A DNA stretch of 64,000 nucleotides from a virus. The position numbers and the translations under genes are program-made. Positions 50,801 through 59,580 of the stretch are shown here, in pieces (position 1 is the stretch's first letter; every line of letters starts with the position of its first letter). Location of the stretch: positions 1 through 64,000 of the IMG/VR virus record IMGVR_UViG_3300030328_003618; one strand, given 5' to 3'. The notes under the pieces are model-generated. The model saw only the letters and a list, made by a program, of their open reading frames with translations, was not told the origin of the DNA and made no database searches.

Positions 50801-53800
50801 TATTGATTAATCTGGCTAATAATGCATTAACAGAAGTAATCATTTTTTTAGAACCCTTTATTGCTTCTTTTTCTATTTTACCTTTTTCAGATTCAGACTT
50901 TTCGTTTTCTTTAATAGATTTATTAATTTCTATTTCATCAATTTGTTCTGTAGGTAAATGAACTAAATACTCAACTACATTGTTTATGTGTTGCTTATAG
51001 GTTATTCCATCTTCGTAAATAGTTTCATTTAATAGAATTTCAGTTTGGTCTAAATAACTTAAATCATTAAAATTAACTCCATCAAACTTATTGTTTTCTT
51101 CTTTTAATAAGTTGTATTTATAATTTAATTTATTTGTTTGAGCATCACCTTCTGCTAACTCTTCACTAAATATCTCTTTAATATCTCCAAGTATATTTTG
51201 TGCCTGAAAAGAAGTGTCTCTAAAAAATAAAGCGTTTATTGTAAACTTCTTAATGTAGTTTAATAAAAACTCATTATTAAAATTAGCATCAGTTGTATCA
51301 AGAGCCTTTCTTTCATATTTTTCAATACCTTCTAAATAAGAAGTTTCAACCATTATAGGCTTACTGTTAAATACTAAAGAGTCAGATAAGTAATCAATAT
51401 AGTTGCTAGGACTATACCCAGTAAACATTCTTTTAATCGTTCTCCACAACTTTTTTGCTATTGACAACCATTTAGTTATTTGATTCTTAGAAAGCTTCTC
51501 TTCGAGCTTAGGAATAGCGTTTTCAGACATAGCTTGAACCAAGGCTTCCATAGCTTGTGTCTGAACAGTATCATTTGAATACGCTTTTTGTGCGTTAGTA
51601 AAAAACTTTGTTCCTTTAATCCAGTCTAATGCTAGACTAACAATTTTTTTATCAGCTATTAAATCAATATAGACATGAGCAAATTCATGAGCTAATGTAC
51701 TTTGAAAAGCTTCGTTGCTAATAGTAATACCTTCTTGGCTAACTTTACCTAATATTTCTACACCGTATTTATCAAAAAGAATATCAACAGTGCTAACAGG
51801 AATCATCGGGAACATCTTTTTAAAATGTTCTTTTATTTTTTGATATAACTGTAGATTATCTGCTATTTTTTGCGATTCAGCAGCTTTAGATAAAATACCC
51901 TTTCTTTGTTTTTTTTCTTTTCCTTTTTTTCTTCTAAAGCTTTTTATTTGATCCTTTCTATCTTCTGCTTCTTTTTGATTTTTTTGATTCTTTTTTTCAT
52001 CAAGCTTATCTTGTTGATTTATTGTAGAAGGTGTTTCATCACCAGATACAGTATTATCGCCAGTAAGATTAGAATCCCCAACATCTTCTTTAGTTTCTTC
52101 TACTACGTCTTCTTCTGTTTTAGGTTTGCCAAATTTAGAATTAAAAAAATCTGTAATTTGTTTTTGAGTTAAGCTAAATTCTTTTTTTCCATCAAAAAAG
52201 AATCCAGCCTCTTTTGCATCCATTGTTAAGTTTATTATCGGAATACCATAAACTTTACCATAATGGTCAGTTACTCTTTGTATTTTAGAACCATCTTCTG
52301 ATGTTATTCTTTGTATAACACCATATTGATAAACTTCTTGTTCTGCTTTTCCCCCTTCTACTTCTTTTACATCTTTGGATATTAACTGACCTAACCCTTC
52401 AACAGCTTCATTATTACTATTTTTTGCTATTGCATTTATTTCAGCATTATCGTATTCTCTTAAAACTTCTACTGATGTTTCTTTTTCAATTTTTACTATA
52501 TCGGTAGTTTCTTTAGTAGTAGGTTTTATTTCTTCTACTTCTACTTCTTCTATTTTTTCTTCTTGTTTAGCTTCGGGTTTTGTTTCTTCTTTACTGTCCT
52601 TATCAGTTTCTTTGCTACCTTCGGTTTTTTCATCCTTTTTAGGTTTTATTGCATTTGAAAATCTTTCATCTTTTTCTGCTCTTTTTTCTATTTCATTCTT
52701 TATAACAGACGCACTTCTTCTATTTTTTTTATTTTTTATATCAGATAGTGCTTGATTATAAGTTTCACGAATATCATCTTCAGTAATACTTTTATCATTA
52801 ATTGCTTGTTTAAGAGAAGTATTTGTTCTATATGTTGTAGGTTCTTTAGTTTCTTCCGTTGGTTTAGACTCTTTCTTTTCTTCTTTTTTCCCTTCTTCTT
52901 TCTTTTCTTTTGTAGGATTCTTTAATTCATTAGAAAACTCTTGCATTTCTATAGCAGATAGCTTTTCTTTTTTATTTGAGTCTTTATTTTCCTTGTTTTC
53001 TAAATTTTCTTTTTCTTGAGCAAGTTCTTCTGCTGTTAATGATTTTAGACCTTCTCTGTACTTAAATGCATCAAAAGTTTCTGTTTTTTCTGTCTTTTTT
53101 TCTTTAGGTTTTTCTTCTTTCTTTTCTTTCTCTTTTTCTTTGAGCATTTTTTCTTTAGCTTCTTCTACTTCAGTTTTTAAAGCATCAGCCATTTCTTGCT
53201 CTCGTTCTGTAAAATCTTGTTCGTCTATAATTTTACTAGCTAAATAATTTACTCTTTCTTGACTTACATTACCTTCTTTAAATTCTTGATATTCTTCTTC
53301 TGTAATTTCTCCTGCTAATCTTCCTTCTTTTTTAGCCTTAGAAACTTTTTCTTTAAAATCAGTTTTGTAAACCTTGTCTATTTCTTGATTTAAATCTTCT
53401 TGAGTAGTAATTGCACCACCAACTATTTTTTCTGCTATAGCTTGATAAGCCAATACCTTATCACTAAACTCATTTGCATTTAAAGTTTCGGGCTTACGTA
53501 GTTCTAAAATTTCACTATAATTAACTCTAATAGCATCAATTAATGTTTTAAACAAACTGTTTTTTTCTTGATTAAGTTTTACAGATTCTTCAACTTGTGC
53601 GTCTATTATATCTCCTGATTTTTCTCTTACTTCTTCATCAGTAACAATTTTTGACTGTATGTTTTTAAACGCTCTATTAAGATTAAATAATTGATATTGA
53701 GCTACAGGGTCATTTATAGCACTTACAACTTTTTGCTGATCTACAAACTCAGCCATTTCATCAATTATCTCACCAGTTACTTTATAATCGCTTTGTGTAA

Positions 53801-55271
53801 TTTGTTTTTTCTTTAAGGCTTTATCTAAAGCTAATTTTATATCATCTCTGTTTTTTGTTTTATCACGTATTACATCATCTGCAACAAGATTAAACAAACT
53901 TTCATTTCCAATATTTCTTTCGCCAGGGTACGCTCTTAGTTTCATACCAGCCATACCACCACCGATAATACCACCAAGTATACCAGCAAATACGCTATTA
54001 GTAAAAGTGCTTTTAGAGTCTTTACCATCAGTAAAAAAACCACCAAAAGAATCAGATTCTAAATCAAAAACTTCTTTACCAAATTTTCCTTTCCCTTCCG
54101 TAGCTTTTTCATCAGCAAAGATTTCATCATACATTTGTTTAGCACCTTCCTCAATATATGTTTGAGAAAACTCTTGACCAAACTCTATTGCAGCACCTTC
54201 AAACAAATCTATACCTCTTAATGCTTTAGTATAATTAGGTAAGAAAGAATCCATTAATTGTTTAGGAGACTTTCTAGCCGCACCTTTAAATGTTTTTTTA
54301 GAAGCAGCTTTTACTATTTGTTTCTGAATACTTCTTGCTGGTATTTTACCAATCCATTCTAATGCCGCACCTTCTGTTAAAGAAACTAAAGAAGCAACTC
54401 CTAATGAAAATCTTGCAGCACTAGTAGGGTCTAAGCCTGCTTCTCTTGCTTCATCTTGAACCATGTTATACATCATGGTTGTACCACCAATAAAACTTCC
54501 CATACGGGCAGAGTTTTTAATTGATTTTTCAGAAAGTTTTTTAATTTTATTTAGGTTAAGCCTCATGCTTTTTTCTACAGCATCATCAACTTTACCAACT
54601 ATTCCTTCATTAAACTTTGGTGTCTTTTTTACTACTTTACCAGTTTTACTTTTATTAAATATGTTTTTAACTGCATCATCAATAGCATATCTAGCTTTAG
54701 CACCAGCTTTATAGGCATCACTTGTTCCTTCAATAAGTTTTTCACCTCTTGCTATTGCTCTGCTACCTTTTGAAAGCATTTGACCTGCTTTAGCAAACTT
54801 GGCAATACCCGCAACAAATCCAATTCCATTTCCTAATCCAGCCCAAAAATGAGAAGATGTAATATCTCCAAATTCTTTTATTGGTTTATAGTAATCATCT
54901 GAATATATGTATTCAAAATTTTCTGATACTTTGTTAACGTTTTCAATCCAATCATTTGCAAACTCTGTTTCATGTATTGCATTAGAAATTGTAGGTAATA
55001 GATTAAATGCACCTTCTACTGTACCAACAACAAAGCTATTCCAAAAACCAGATGCAGCATCATATAACGCTCCTTGGTCAAACTCTACATCGGTATCAAT
55101 TTCTTTTTGTTGCCTTATACCAGGATTATAAGGGTCTATTGTTTCTTGTATATTACTAAGATTTTTAGATACGTTATCTAAATTAAAATTTTGATCTAAA
55201 TTAGATAATGCTTCCTTGTGTAGTTCAGGATTAAATTGTCTTTCGTTTTCAGAAGTTGGGTTTTCTGGCAT
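44853..55271 (-). CDS. Giant virion RNA polymerase polyprotein (3472 aa)
   Basis: A 3472-residue protein. From the N-terminus there are Gly/Ala-rich hydrophobic stretches (about 40-440); a Lys/Glu-rich, low-complexity linker (about 690-1120); a zincin motif HEFAH (1195-1199); and a long helical region. The RNA polymerase part has GVRVPASDAISTINARVVGFIE then KSDADHDGDKVFIYKPD, whose DADHDGD (2538-2544) matches the Mg-binding DxDxD loop of two-barrel polymerases and crAss-like virion polymerases. About 110 residues later an ADP-ribosyltransferase-like segment appears (FYKGAKKGL, then FGSGIYLTSNEEYANQF, about 2650-2700), followed by more polymerase-like sequence. It would be packaged, injected and transcribe early genes. 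Confidence 0.85.
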   Translation of the reverse strand: MPENPTSENERQFNPELHKEALSNLDQNFNLDNVSKNLSNIQETIDPYNPGIRQQKEIDTDVEFDQGALYDAASGFWNSFVVGTVEGAFNLLPTISNAIHETEFANDWIENVNKVSENFEYIYSDDYYKPIKEFGDITSSHFWAGLGNGIGFVAGIAKFAKAGQMLSKGSRAIARGEKLIEGTSDAYKAGAKARYAIDDAVKNIFNKSKTGKVVKKTPKFNEGIVGKVDDAVEKSMRLNLNKIKKLSEKSIKNSARMGSFIGGTTMMYNMVQDEAREAGLDPTSAARFSLGVASLVSLTEGAALEWIGKIPARSIQKQIVKAASKKTFKGAARKSPKQLMDSFLPNYTKALRGIDLFEGAAIEFGQEFSQTYIEEGAKQMYDEIFADEKATEGKGKFGKEVFDLESDSFGGFFTDGKDSKSTFTNSVFAGILGGIIGGGMAGMKLRAYPGERNIGNESLFNLVADDVIRDKTKNRDDIKLALDKALKKKQITQSDYKVTGEIIDEMAEFVDQQKVVSAINDPVAQYQLFNLNRAFKNIQSKIVTDEEVREKSGDIIDAQVEESVKLNQEKNSLFKTLIDAIRVNYSEILELRKPETLNANEFSDKVLAYQAIAEKIVGGAITTQEDLNQEIDKVYKTDFKEKVSKAKKEGRLAGEITEEEYQEFKEGNVSQERVNYLASKIIDEQDFTEREQEMADALKTEVEEAKEKMLKEKEKEKKEEKPKEKKTEKTETFDAFKYREGLKSLTAEELAQEKENLENKENKDSNKKEKLSAIEMQEFSNELKNPTKEKKEEGKKEEKKESKPTEETKEPTTYRTNTSLKQAINDKSITEDDIRETYNQALSDIKNKKNRRSASVIKNEIEKRAEKDERFSNAIKPKKDEKTEGSKETDKDSKEETKPEAKQEEKIEEVEVEEIKPTTKETTDIVKIEKETSVEVLREYDNAEINAIAKNSNNEAVEGLGQLISKDVKEVEGGKAEQEVYQYGVIQRITSEDGSKIQRVTDHYGKVYGIPIINLTMDAKEAGFFFDGKKEFSLTQKQITDFFNSKFGKPKTEEDVVEETKEDVGDSNLTGDNTVSGDETPSTINQQDKLDEKKNQKNQKEAEDRKDQIKSFRRKKGKEKKQRKGILSKAAESQKIADNLQLYQKIKEHFKKMFPMIPVSTVDILFDKYGVEILGKVSQEGITISNEAFQSTLAHEFAHVYIDLIADKKIVSLALDWIKGTKFFTNAQKAYSNDTVQTQAMEALVQAMSENAIPKLEEKLSKNQITKWLSIAKKLWRTIKRMFTGYSPSNYIDYLSDSLVFNSKPIMVETSYLEGIEKYERKALDTTDANFNNEFLLNYIKKFTINALFFRDTSFQAQNILGDIKEIFSEELAEGDAQTNKLNYKYNLLKEENNKFDGVNFNDLSYLDQTEILLNETIYEDGITYKQHINNVVEYLVHLPTEQIDEIEINKSIKENEKSESEKGKIEKEAIKGSKKMITSVNALLARLINSQGQMIHNDEAYAYLTNAAMKSSTTEELMSRIAEDSKKGNNEVPLALYNTLLALQEYDEQFGTDSLQTVLHQSLSNQSIPQKAILIKKDKEGLKEIQIRDVSQSNKRKSRTLNLKLRLTSAPFLASPIVGTEEDQGKKKSIAELLKQLINRKERSMYGFGFTDKLLRFELNEVNRLGNVLFDVNGEFHVEEYTNWLINDEQNLNKKNDKGKLTKRAKALQDIANEIDVKKRQNLSIKFFMSDILNTAAEQLTKDKNPENKRYKGKFAEDKGRVNTLMNFASQMYDGSIQNANMFINSSGNTVSTIRFGSALNRIFADISNRGRFAKEKNNSKVKTKDGDVYLFRDNPVFNSIYQTGIFKWAIDDAVNYFGDSVKEHSALSGIDLFISQFMFFSNDQDRSRYYQKVMINDRSHSNYIQVDRLDNDAIKNRLNEQRRVDQYHLNQGYKKLKNEEQKKKYLEEWNKLSYNFAYDVDGEVVVKSFDPIYLKAETDEKLDSQLEKNNLSEIEKKGIKKKVSAIKKETSILKKVLTKVGLLDTVQKDHVGKDGKYKTIDEMILSYVLNERVNRLAINDILSEPVATRLIKKGKVDKSNILKRNSGFDSTGLRVDLSDKKTMTVVYEMNDKDGNPISDSFLWRSKGMTEAIQKQLGDKQLDPISYNSKDGEYMINNKGENIYHKNSSVNYFGDEENNNIVEMAKAMMGDNYEESNFYRIAKMLEMLEEKYGDTHYIQIIDKDAIKGSKADIKAMKVEELYNAVSENDFDKIKNSKYEYVSQNFYIPFNENKEAKELNRQFAKLSTQGVKIWTNNSDQENALNESKQLEEKIIEYIWEQMGLEEGEDNYLNSREFDKLFNTEEILNELLKKVDDLQDPDTSELLKDIIKYNKKEGKILDRARRNKKRLEAIENRTPEQQEDLDEAQSVLDNKKTINKIDHPAMTPQLKQVILSRLQSKGLDVRVPGAYLKMVPDMDNRLKENEIILPYSMFGQGEEAKKQAEKFLKEQNEKGGLFVPGVRVPASDAISTINARVVGFIEGDANIAILPHSFTIKSDADHDGDKVFIYKPDVRVKDGKTVINENSKANEIYKIINRLSQSQDYKQRIEDGTINLDEFEKFVEEIDEELKQGETEGEADVKEGVDEIFKQTPELAEIGTERQYSAYLNSVFPNNKIFYKGAKKGLSKFNYSESLQKERGNKFGSGIYLTSNEEYANQFAQKNDGKKYTVLVDNSNVVSFKNKVAFLQAISKTTVPTAEQIDEYVKNLQKENKILYIEKSGVTDELVIGNENQYQILGSKEDVQAFKDFVSKKTSKKTEGLPSKFDFASSSEMSATDARMSFGETAVGILAVAGKLNSALYQANTRFREETEITIDGVTYNLNGVGVNEYDKTSNDLAMLLQGALDMASNPILLRSGIDGRNINVVVAMLIGGIPLKTVIKFINKKEVKSYYTQDQFENNAYTEKANKNKFEKTLSKEIEKQKEDSEERNNLETLQYFSQLSQELNAVTSIVQLDGDLPNDGYLLRDLKKVFNTIKSEESKTKLNYNNYSQKPFVRHYEKLVDAAIGLMSHHFITENQNYYKEIEAIQNSRNYSDVREYDPSVEKRRVDDLFSLMISQNLLDESQIADILENGVTTIIEDLKDTVLESIEYSYKQITGDATVTDYVNEKIETIKGKAKTTARNNYSLLFKYLKEDINIDGAKTNLGAYIENVLTENENDIEKVNQFLQKNTELEIGKGPKKNLKKLVDTVKDYKDFKEIKSIESLETNEKANNKFIKLLQLRNVVDPITDVSESVLSGKQDIRFLTSTQKQIAKRDFEKLSYQEQNRFLAYQLFKYGLSNKLGSIISIMPNSYTLEYLKEISNIKSRGEKEKKVYDLKQFRLAQSYNDLNYPIKKYKKNVFLEEEGKSLYAFIENKYGPPNAIKGADGVRFTIEGDENLYQFKKVEGTGRSEVIKIKSFAAERKLDYIVFNNEETVNLEDAEDLKKRCKIIKN

Positions 55272-55304
55272 TTTCTTTTTTTTTGTATAAACAAATATAA
55301 TATC

Positions 55305-56915
55305 TTATTGATAACCGTATTTAGATAAACTATAATTTACTAACTCTTCAGCTTCTTGCTGTGTATATGGTTGATTAGTATTAGGATTAATTTGCCTTAT
55401 AGTATTAGATACCATTTGTTGAAATATTTGTTCGTTGTTTATCATATCTCCTTGATTGGTATTTCCTGGCTCATAAGCTTGAACATTAGTACCTATGTTT
55501 CTAAATTTAGCATGTTCAGCAGCAAACCCTTTATCTTTTACTAAATTTTCAACGTTAATGTAAACATAACCAGTATATCCAGGTATTTCTTCAATTTCTG
55601 TTTTTTCATCATCATTAATAAAAGGTCTATATTTTACGCCTTCTTGCCAGTTTCTTCTGTTGTACGTATCTTTAAAATTGTATTGGTCAGCAATAGCTTC
55701 TGGATAAAAAACTTTAGCTTTTATAAAAGATTCTACATTTCCGTTGTCTGGATTTGTTAAAGCTAATTTCTGTATTAAATTAACGGTAGCACCTCTTAAA
55801 TCATACTTTCCTTTATTATCTTCTACATCATCTTCACTTCTGTTTCCATAATGCATATCATAAACTTTTGGATTAGTATTATTTAACCATTCTGTAAAAA
55901 ATTTAGTATCACGTGGAGTCATTGGCTTTGCAGCACCTAAAGCATTAGGACTTGCGTTTGGTCCTTCGGTTGGCATCATTTCGCCAGGTTGTTGTTTTAA
56001 TTTATCATATGTAGTTCCTAAAGTATTTGTAATTTGTGTTTTGCTTGAACCTTTACCTTTACCTTTTCCTCTACTTTGATTGTATTGTATTTTTGATTTA
56101 AGAAATTCTAAATCATATGGATTCATAGCATTCCATTTCATAGCTGTTTCTGGACTTCCAGCATGTTGCTTTCCATATTTATTAGCCATTTCATTAGCTT
56201 GTTCCTCGCTAGTTCCAGTTGAAATTAAATAATCGTATACATTTTTTTCTGTAACAATGTTATCTGCTGACCAAGGCTTTAAAGGGTCTTTAAAGTTCTT
56301 TTTAAAGAACTGTGGATTTATACTCCCTTTCTTTTCAATCATACCTACTTGTATTCTATCTAACAAACCTCTTTTACGCAAAGCCATTTGTTCTTCCATA
56401 CTTAGTCTTTTTCTTTCCCTAACTATTTCACCATCTTTCATTTTAGGATTTCCTTTGCTATCAAATACGGGAACATCAATTTCTGCTTTACCTACAAACA
56501 TATCCTTTTGTTTAGCATCAATATACTGTGCGTATTGAGCTTTATTAGATACAGCGTTCTTCATTTCGCTAGAAGTTAAGATACTTCTTTTATACTCTCC
56601 TAAATCAGTTAAGCCACCAGAAGAAACATATTTTTTTAAATCACCATTAAACTTAGTAATTCCTTTTATAATATTCATTCTTGCTCTTTGCTCAACTTCT
56701 TCAAGTGCTTTTTGGTCTTCTGGCAAAACATCAAACTGCGCCATTAAATCTAATTGCTCTTGTATACCAGCTTCGGCTTGCATTTGAGCAGCTAACTGTT
56801 TTTCAGAACGTTGCTCCATTCGTTCTAACATCATTAAGTTAGAAGCCTTGTCTTGACGTTTTTGAGCCCAATTATCTGTTCCTGATAATGCAGCGTATAA
56901 TCCGAAATCTCCCAT
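55305..56915 (-). CDS. Internal virion protein
   Basis: A 536-residue, charged, mostly helical protein (Gln/Glu/Met-rich helices over the first 100 residues, and SRGKGKGKGSSK at about 280). Not recognised. It lies between the 883-aa and 3472-aa proteins, the place of internal cargo proteins in crAss-like phages. Confidence 0.6.
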   Translation of the reverse strand: MGDFGLYAALSGTDNWAQKRQDKASNLMMLERMEQRSEKQLAAQMQAEAGIQEQLDLMAQFDVLPEDQKALEEVEQRARMNIIKGITKFNGDLKKYVSSGGLTDLGEYKRSILTSSEMKNAVSNKAQYAQYIDAKQKDMFVGKAEIDVPVFDSKGNPKMKDGEIVRERKRLSMEEQMALRKRGLLDRIQVGMIEKKGSINPQFFKKNFKDPLKPWSADNIVTEKNVYDYLISTGTSEEQANEMANKYGKQHAGSPETAMKWNAMNPYDLEFLKSKIQYNQSRGKGKGKGSSKTQITNTLGTTYDKLKQQPGEMMPTEGPNASPNALGAAKPMTPRDTKFFTEWLNNTNPKVYDMHYGNRSEDDVEDNKGKYDLRGATVNLIQKLALTNPDNGNVESFIKAKVFYPEAIADQYNFKDTYNRRNWQEGVKYRPFINDDEKTEIEEIPGYTGYVYINVENLVKDKGFAAEHAKFRNIGTNVQAYEPGNTNQGDMINNEQIFQQMVSNTIRQINPNTNQPYTQQEAEELVNYSLSKYGYQ

Positions 56916-56926
56916 TGTATCTTATT

Positions 56927-59578
56927 TTATTGATTGTTAGCTTTATTTAATTCATCTTCTATCTTTGCTTTTCTATCCTTTAAAGTATCTGTTGCTTTAT
57001 CTACTTGAAATTGTTGAGCCATTTTTAAAGCATGAGTATTATATTGCTTTCCTTTTAGCATCTCTCTTGATAATTCATCATATATACTTCCTTTTCCGTA
57101 TTGCTTTTCAAACATTGAACGCTCATGTATGTTTTTCATTTTATCACGAACAAGTTGAGCACCCATTTCTTTGTTCAACATAGCAACTTTAAAGCTATCT
57201 TCAAATTTTCTTCTATTTAAAGTTTCATCAGCACTTGCCGCTCTATCAAACCTTTGTTGATTCATTCTACGAACTCCCGAATCTTCTGCAGCTATTTGAG
57301 CATATCTATTCTGTAAAGTTCCAGCAGCCCTACCTAAGTTTCCTAAAGCAACACCCGAAGAACCACCAGACAACCTTCTAATGTTTTTTACGTCATAACC
57401 AAATCCACGTTCAGCTAATTGTTTACGTAATCCCATCTCTTTACCAGTAAGCCCCATGTTTCTTTGCCTATATGCTTCGTCTGTATAAGCATTAAACATT
57501 GCTCCTTTCTGATACTCTGGCACTTCTTCCATAGCTCCTTTAAGACCTATCATTCCCATGCCAATATCTCCTGCTGTAGCAATTAAATTACCGTATTTAT
57601 CTCCACTATCTAACATAGATAAATCAGGCGTAAACTCTTCTAATTTTTTAGCGTTGTTTAACTGTTTATCTATTTCAGCTAATTGTTCGTTTAAATAGTC
57701 TTTGTCTATATAGTCATCACCTTCTGTATCATAATCTACATCTGTTTCAGCCATATCATTAGGGTCTGGCTGTTTTGTGTTATCAATTGTAATTTCTTGA
57801 TTTACAATTTTGCTTGTGTCAGAAGTTCCAGTATCTGCAGTAGCTTTTTTATCTAACTCAGTTTGTTGTAAACTTAAATCATAGTCTTTAAAAGAATCTA
57901 ACTCTTTTATTTTATTAAATTCTTTTTCAAGGTTTGCAAAATCTTGAAAGCGTTCTCTTTGTTGAGGACTTCTGTAATCATCGCCAGCTTTAACAGAAAC
58001 ACCTCTTCCTGCATAACCTCCAATAGGTACGTTTTTTCTGATTTCTTTAACTTTTTCAGCAAAGTTGTTTTGAGCATTTTCTATTGAAGCTAATTTAGAT
58101 TCTGTTGCTTTTACTTGTTCCCTAAGCTTTTTTTGATCTTCGGGTTTAGCTGTTAAAATTTCAGAATTTAATTTATTTAATTTATTTTCAGCAAAGACTT
58201 TTGCGTTTTCGATGTTTTGTTCTATAAATGGTATTCTAGCTTTATTTTCATAAACCTCTCCTATAACATCATGGTCTTTATCTTCTTGATATAAATCGTT
58301 TTCTGATTGTTCAAATATTTGCCTTGCCTTTTCAACAGACTCTTTAGTTACACCTTCTTTTTTAATTATATTTTCAATTTCATCAGTGTATAATCTAGTC
58401 TTGTCTTTTATATTAGAAGTTTGAACAGAACCGTCTTCACCTATTTTTATTTTTTTATATGAATTAGATATTCTTTTTTCTTCAACAGTTTTTGTATCTC
58501 CTTTTTTAAGAACATTAACTGCTTTACGTTCACTAGCAACAACATATTGATTATCTCCAATAGTAACAACATTAATACTTTCTTTAAAAGGATATTGAGA
58601 TTTATTATAAGTGCCAAGCAATCTATCTCTTTCGTCTCCGTCTTTATTTGTTGTTTTTAAATAAGCCACCCATTTTTTATCATCAGTAGAACTTCTTATG
58701 TCAAAGTTAGGTTCAGCATCTAAATTAGTTTTATTGCTACCTGAAATATAAGTAGATGGGTCTATATGAGTTTCTAATTGTGTACCTACATCTCCCGTAA
58801 ATACTCTATATTTAATGTGAGGACCTGTACCAGAACCAGAACCTACTCCGTATCCACCTAAATCATCACCTCTTTTTACTCTCTTCCCGATTATGTTTTT
58901 TTGTTCTTCAGGAGTCATAGCATCTAAGTGCATATATTGCGACCTCGTACCATCATCGTTTTTAATTATAAGATAATAACCACCCGATTGTTCTTTGTCT
59001 GTACCTACTAACGTTGGAGAACCATCTAAAGAAGCTACTTCTACAACACCATCTGTTAAAGATATAACCCTGTCATTATCAGTAGTCATATCTATTCCTT
59101 TAGAATGTTGTCCTTCTCTATTTTTAAAATCTTTACCTCTTACACCGTAACCATCTGTAATATTTATAGTCCTATCTCCTATAGTAACTTTTTGTTGTTT
59201 TTTTAAAGTTTTTCCTTTTGCCATATTCGTAGACTTAAAAATTTCATATTTATTTTTATCAGGCTCTTCTTTAAATGTATAAATTTTACCCGTTTCTTTA
59301 TTTCTATAAGCTTTGTATCCAGCTTTTATATCACCTTCAATAGCCATTTTAAATGTAGGGTGATTTTCTTTTTTTAATATCTCTCCCGTTTGAGGATTTC
59401 TACTAAAAGCGTGATAAGCACCATCAGTTTCTTTAGGTTGAGAATAATCAAACTCTTCTGGTTTTCCTAAAGCCTCCCAATAACCCCTTAAATTATAAGT
59501 TTCTTCATTTGTATTTTTTATATTATCAGGAAGAGTTTCTTTAAACTTTTTAAACTTAATATCATCACTATTTGGCAT
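56927..59578 (-). CDS. Virion protein with M23-like peptidase domain (altered site)
   Basis: An 883-residue protein. About residues 130-280 form a LytM/M23 peptidase-like domain: GQHSKGIDM (His and Asp ligands), YMHLD, and GTGPHIKYRV. In active M23 enzymes the last motif is HxH; here the second His is Lys, so zinc binding may be lost. The remainder is helical and charged, with Arg-rich segments near the C-terminus (YKQRN-like), as in internal virion proteins. A cell-wall role at entry is plausible; activity is doubtful. Confidence 0.7.
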   Translation of the reverse strand: MPNSDDIKFKKFKETLPDNIKNTNEETYNLRGYWEALGKPEEFDYSQPKETDGAYHAFSRNPQTGEILKKENHPTFKMAIEGDIKAGYKAYRNKETGKIYTFKEEPDKNKYEIFKSTNMAKGKTLKKQQKVTIGDRTINITDGYGVRGKDFKNREGQHSKGIDMTTDNDRVISLTDGVVEVASLDGSPTLVGTDKEQSGGYYLIIKNDDGTRSQYMHLDAMTPEEQKNIIGKRVKRGDDLGGYGVGSGSGTGPHIKYRVFTGDVGTQLETHIDPSTYISGSNKTNLDAEPNFDIRSSTDDKKWVAYLKTTNKDGDERDRLLGTYNKSQYPFKESINVVTIGDNQYVVASERKAVNVLKKGDTKTVEEKRISNSYKKIKIGEDGSVQTSNIKDKTRLYTDEIENIIKKEGVTKESVEKARQIFEQSENDLYQEDKDHDVIGEVYENKARIPFIEQNIENAKVFAENKLNKLNSEILTAKPEDQKKLREQVKATESKLASIENAQNNFAEKVKEIRKNVPIGGYAGRGVSVKAGDDYRSPQQRERFQDFANLEKEFNKIKELDSFKDYDLSLQQTELDKKATADTGTSDTSKIVNQEITIDNTKQPDPNDMAETDVDYDTEGDDYIDKDYLNEQLAEIDKQLNNAKKLEEFTPDLSMLDSGDKYGNLIATAGDIGMGMIGLKGAMEEVPEYQKGAMFNAYTDEAYRQRNMGLTGKEMGLRKQLAERGFGYDVKNIRRLSGGSSGVALGNLGRAAGTLQNRYAQIAAEDSGVRRMNQQRFDRAASADETLNRRKFEDSFKVAMLNKEMGAQLVRDKMKNIHERSMFEKQYGKGSIYDELSREMLKGKQYNTHALKMAQQFQVDKATDTLKDRKAKIEDELNKANNQ

Positions 59579-59580
59579 GG

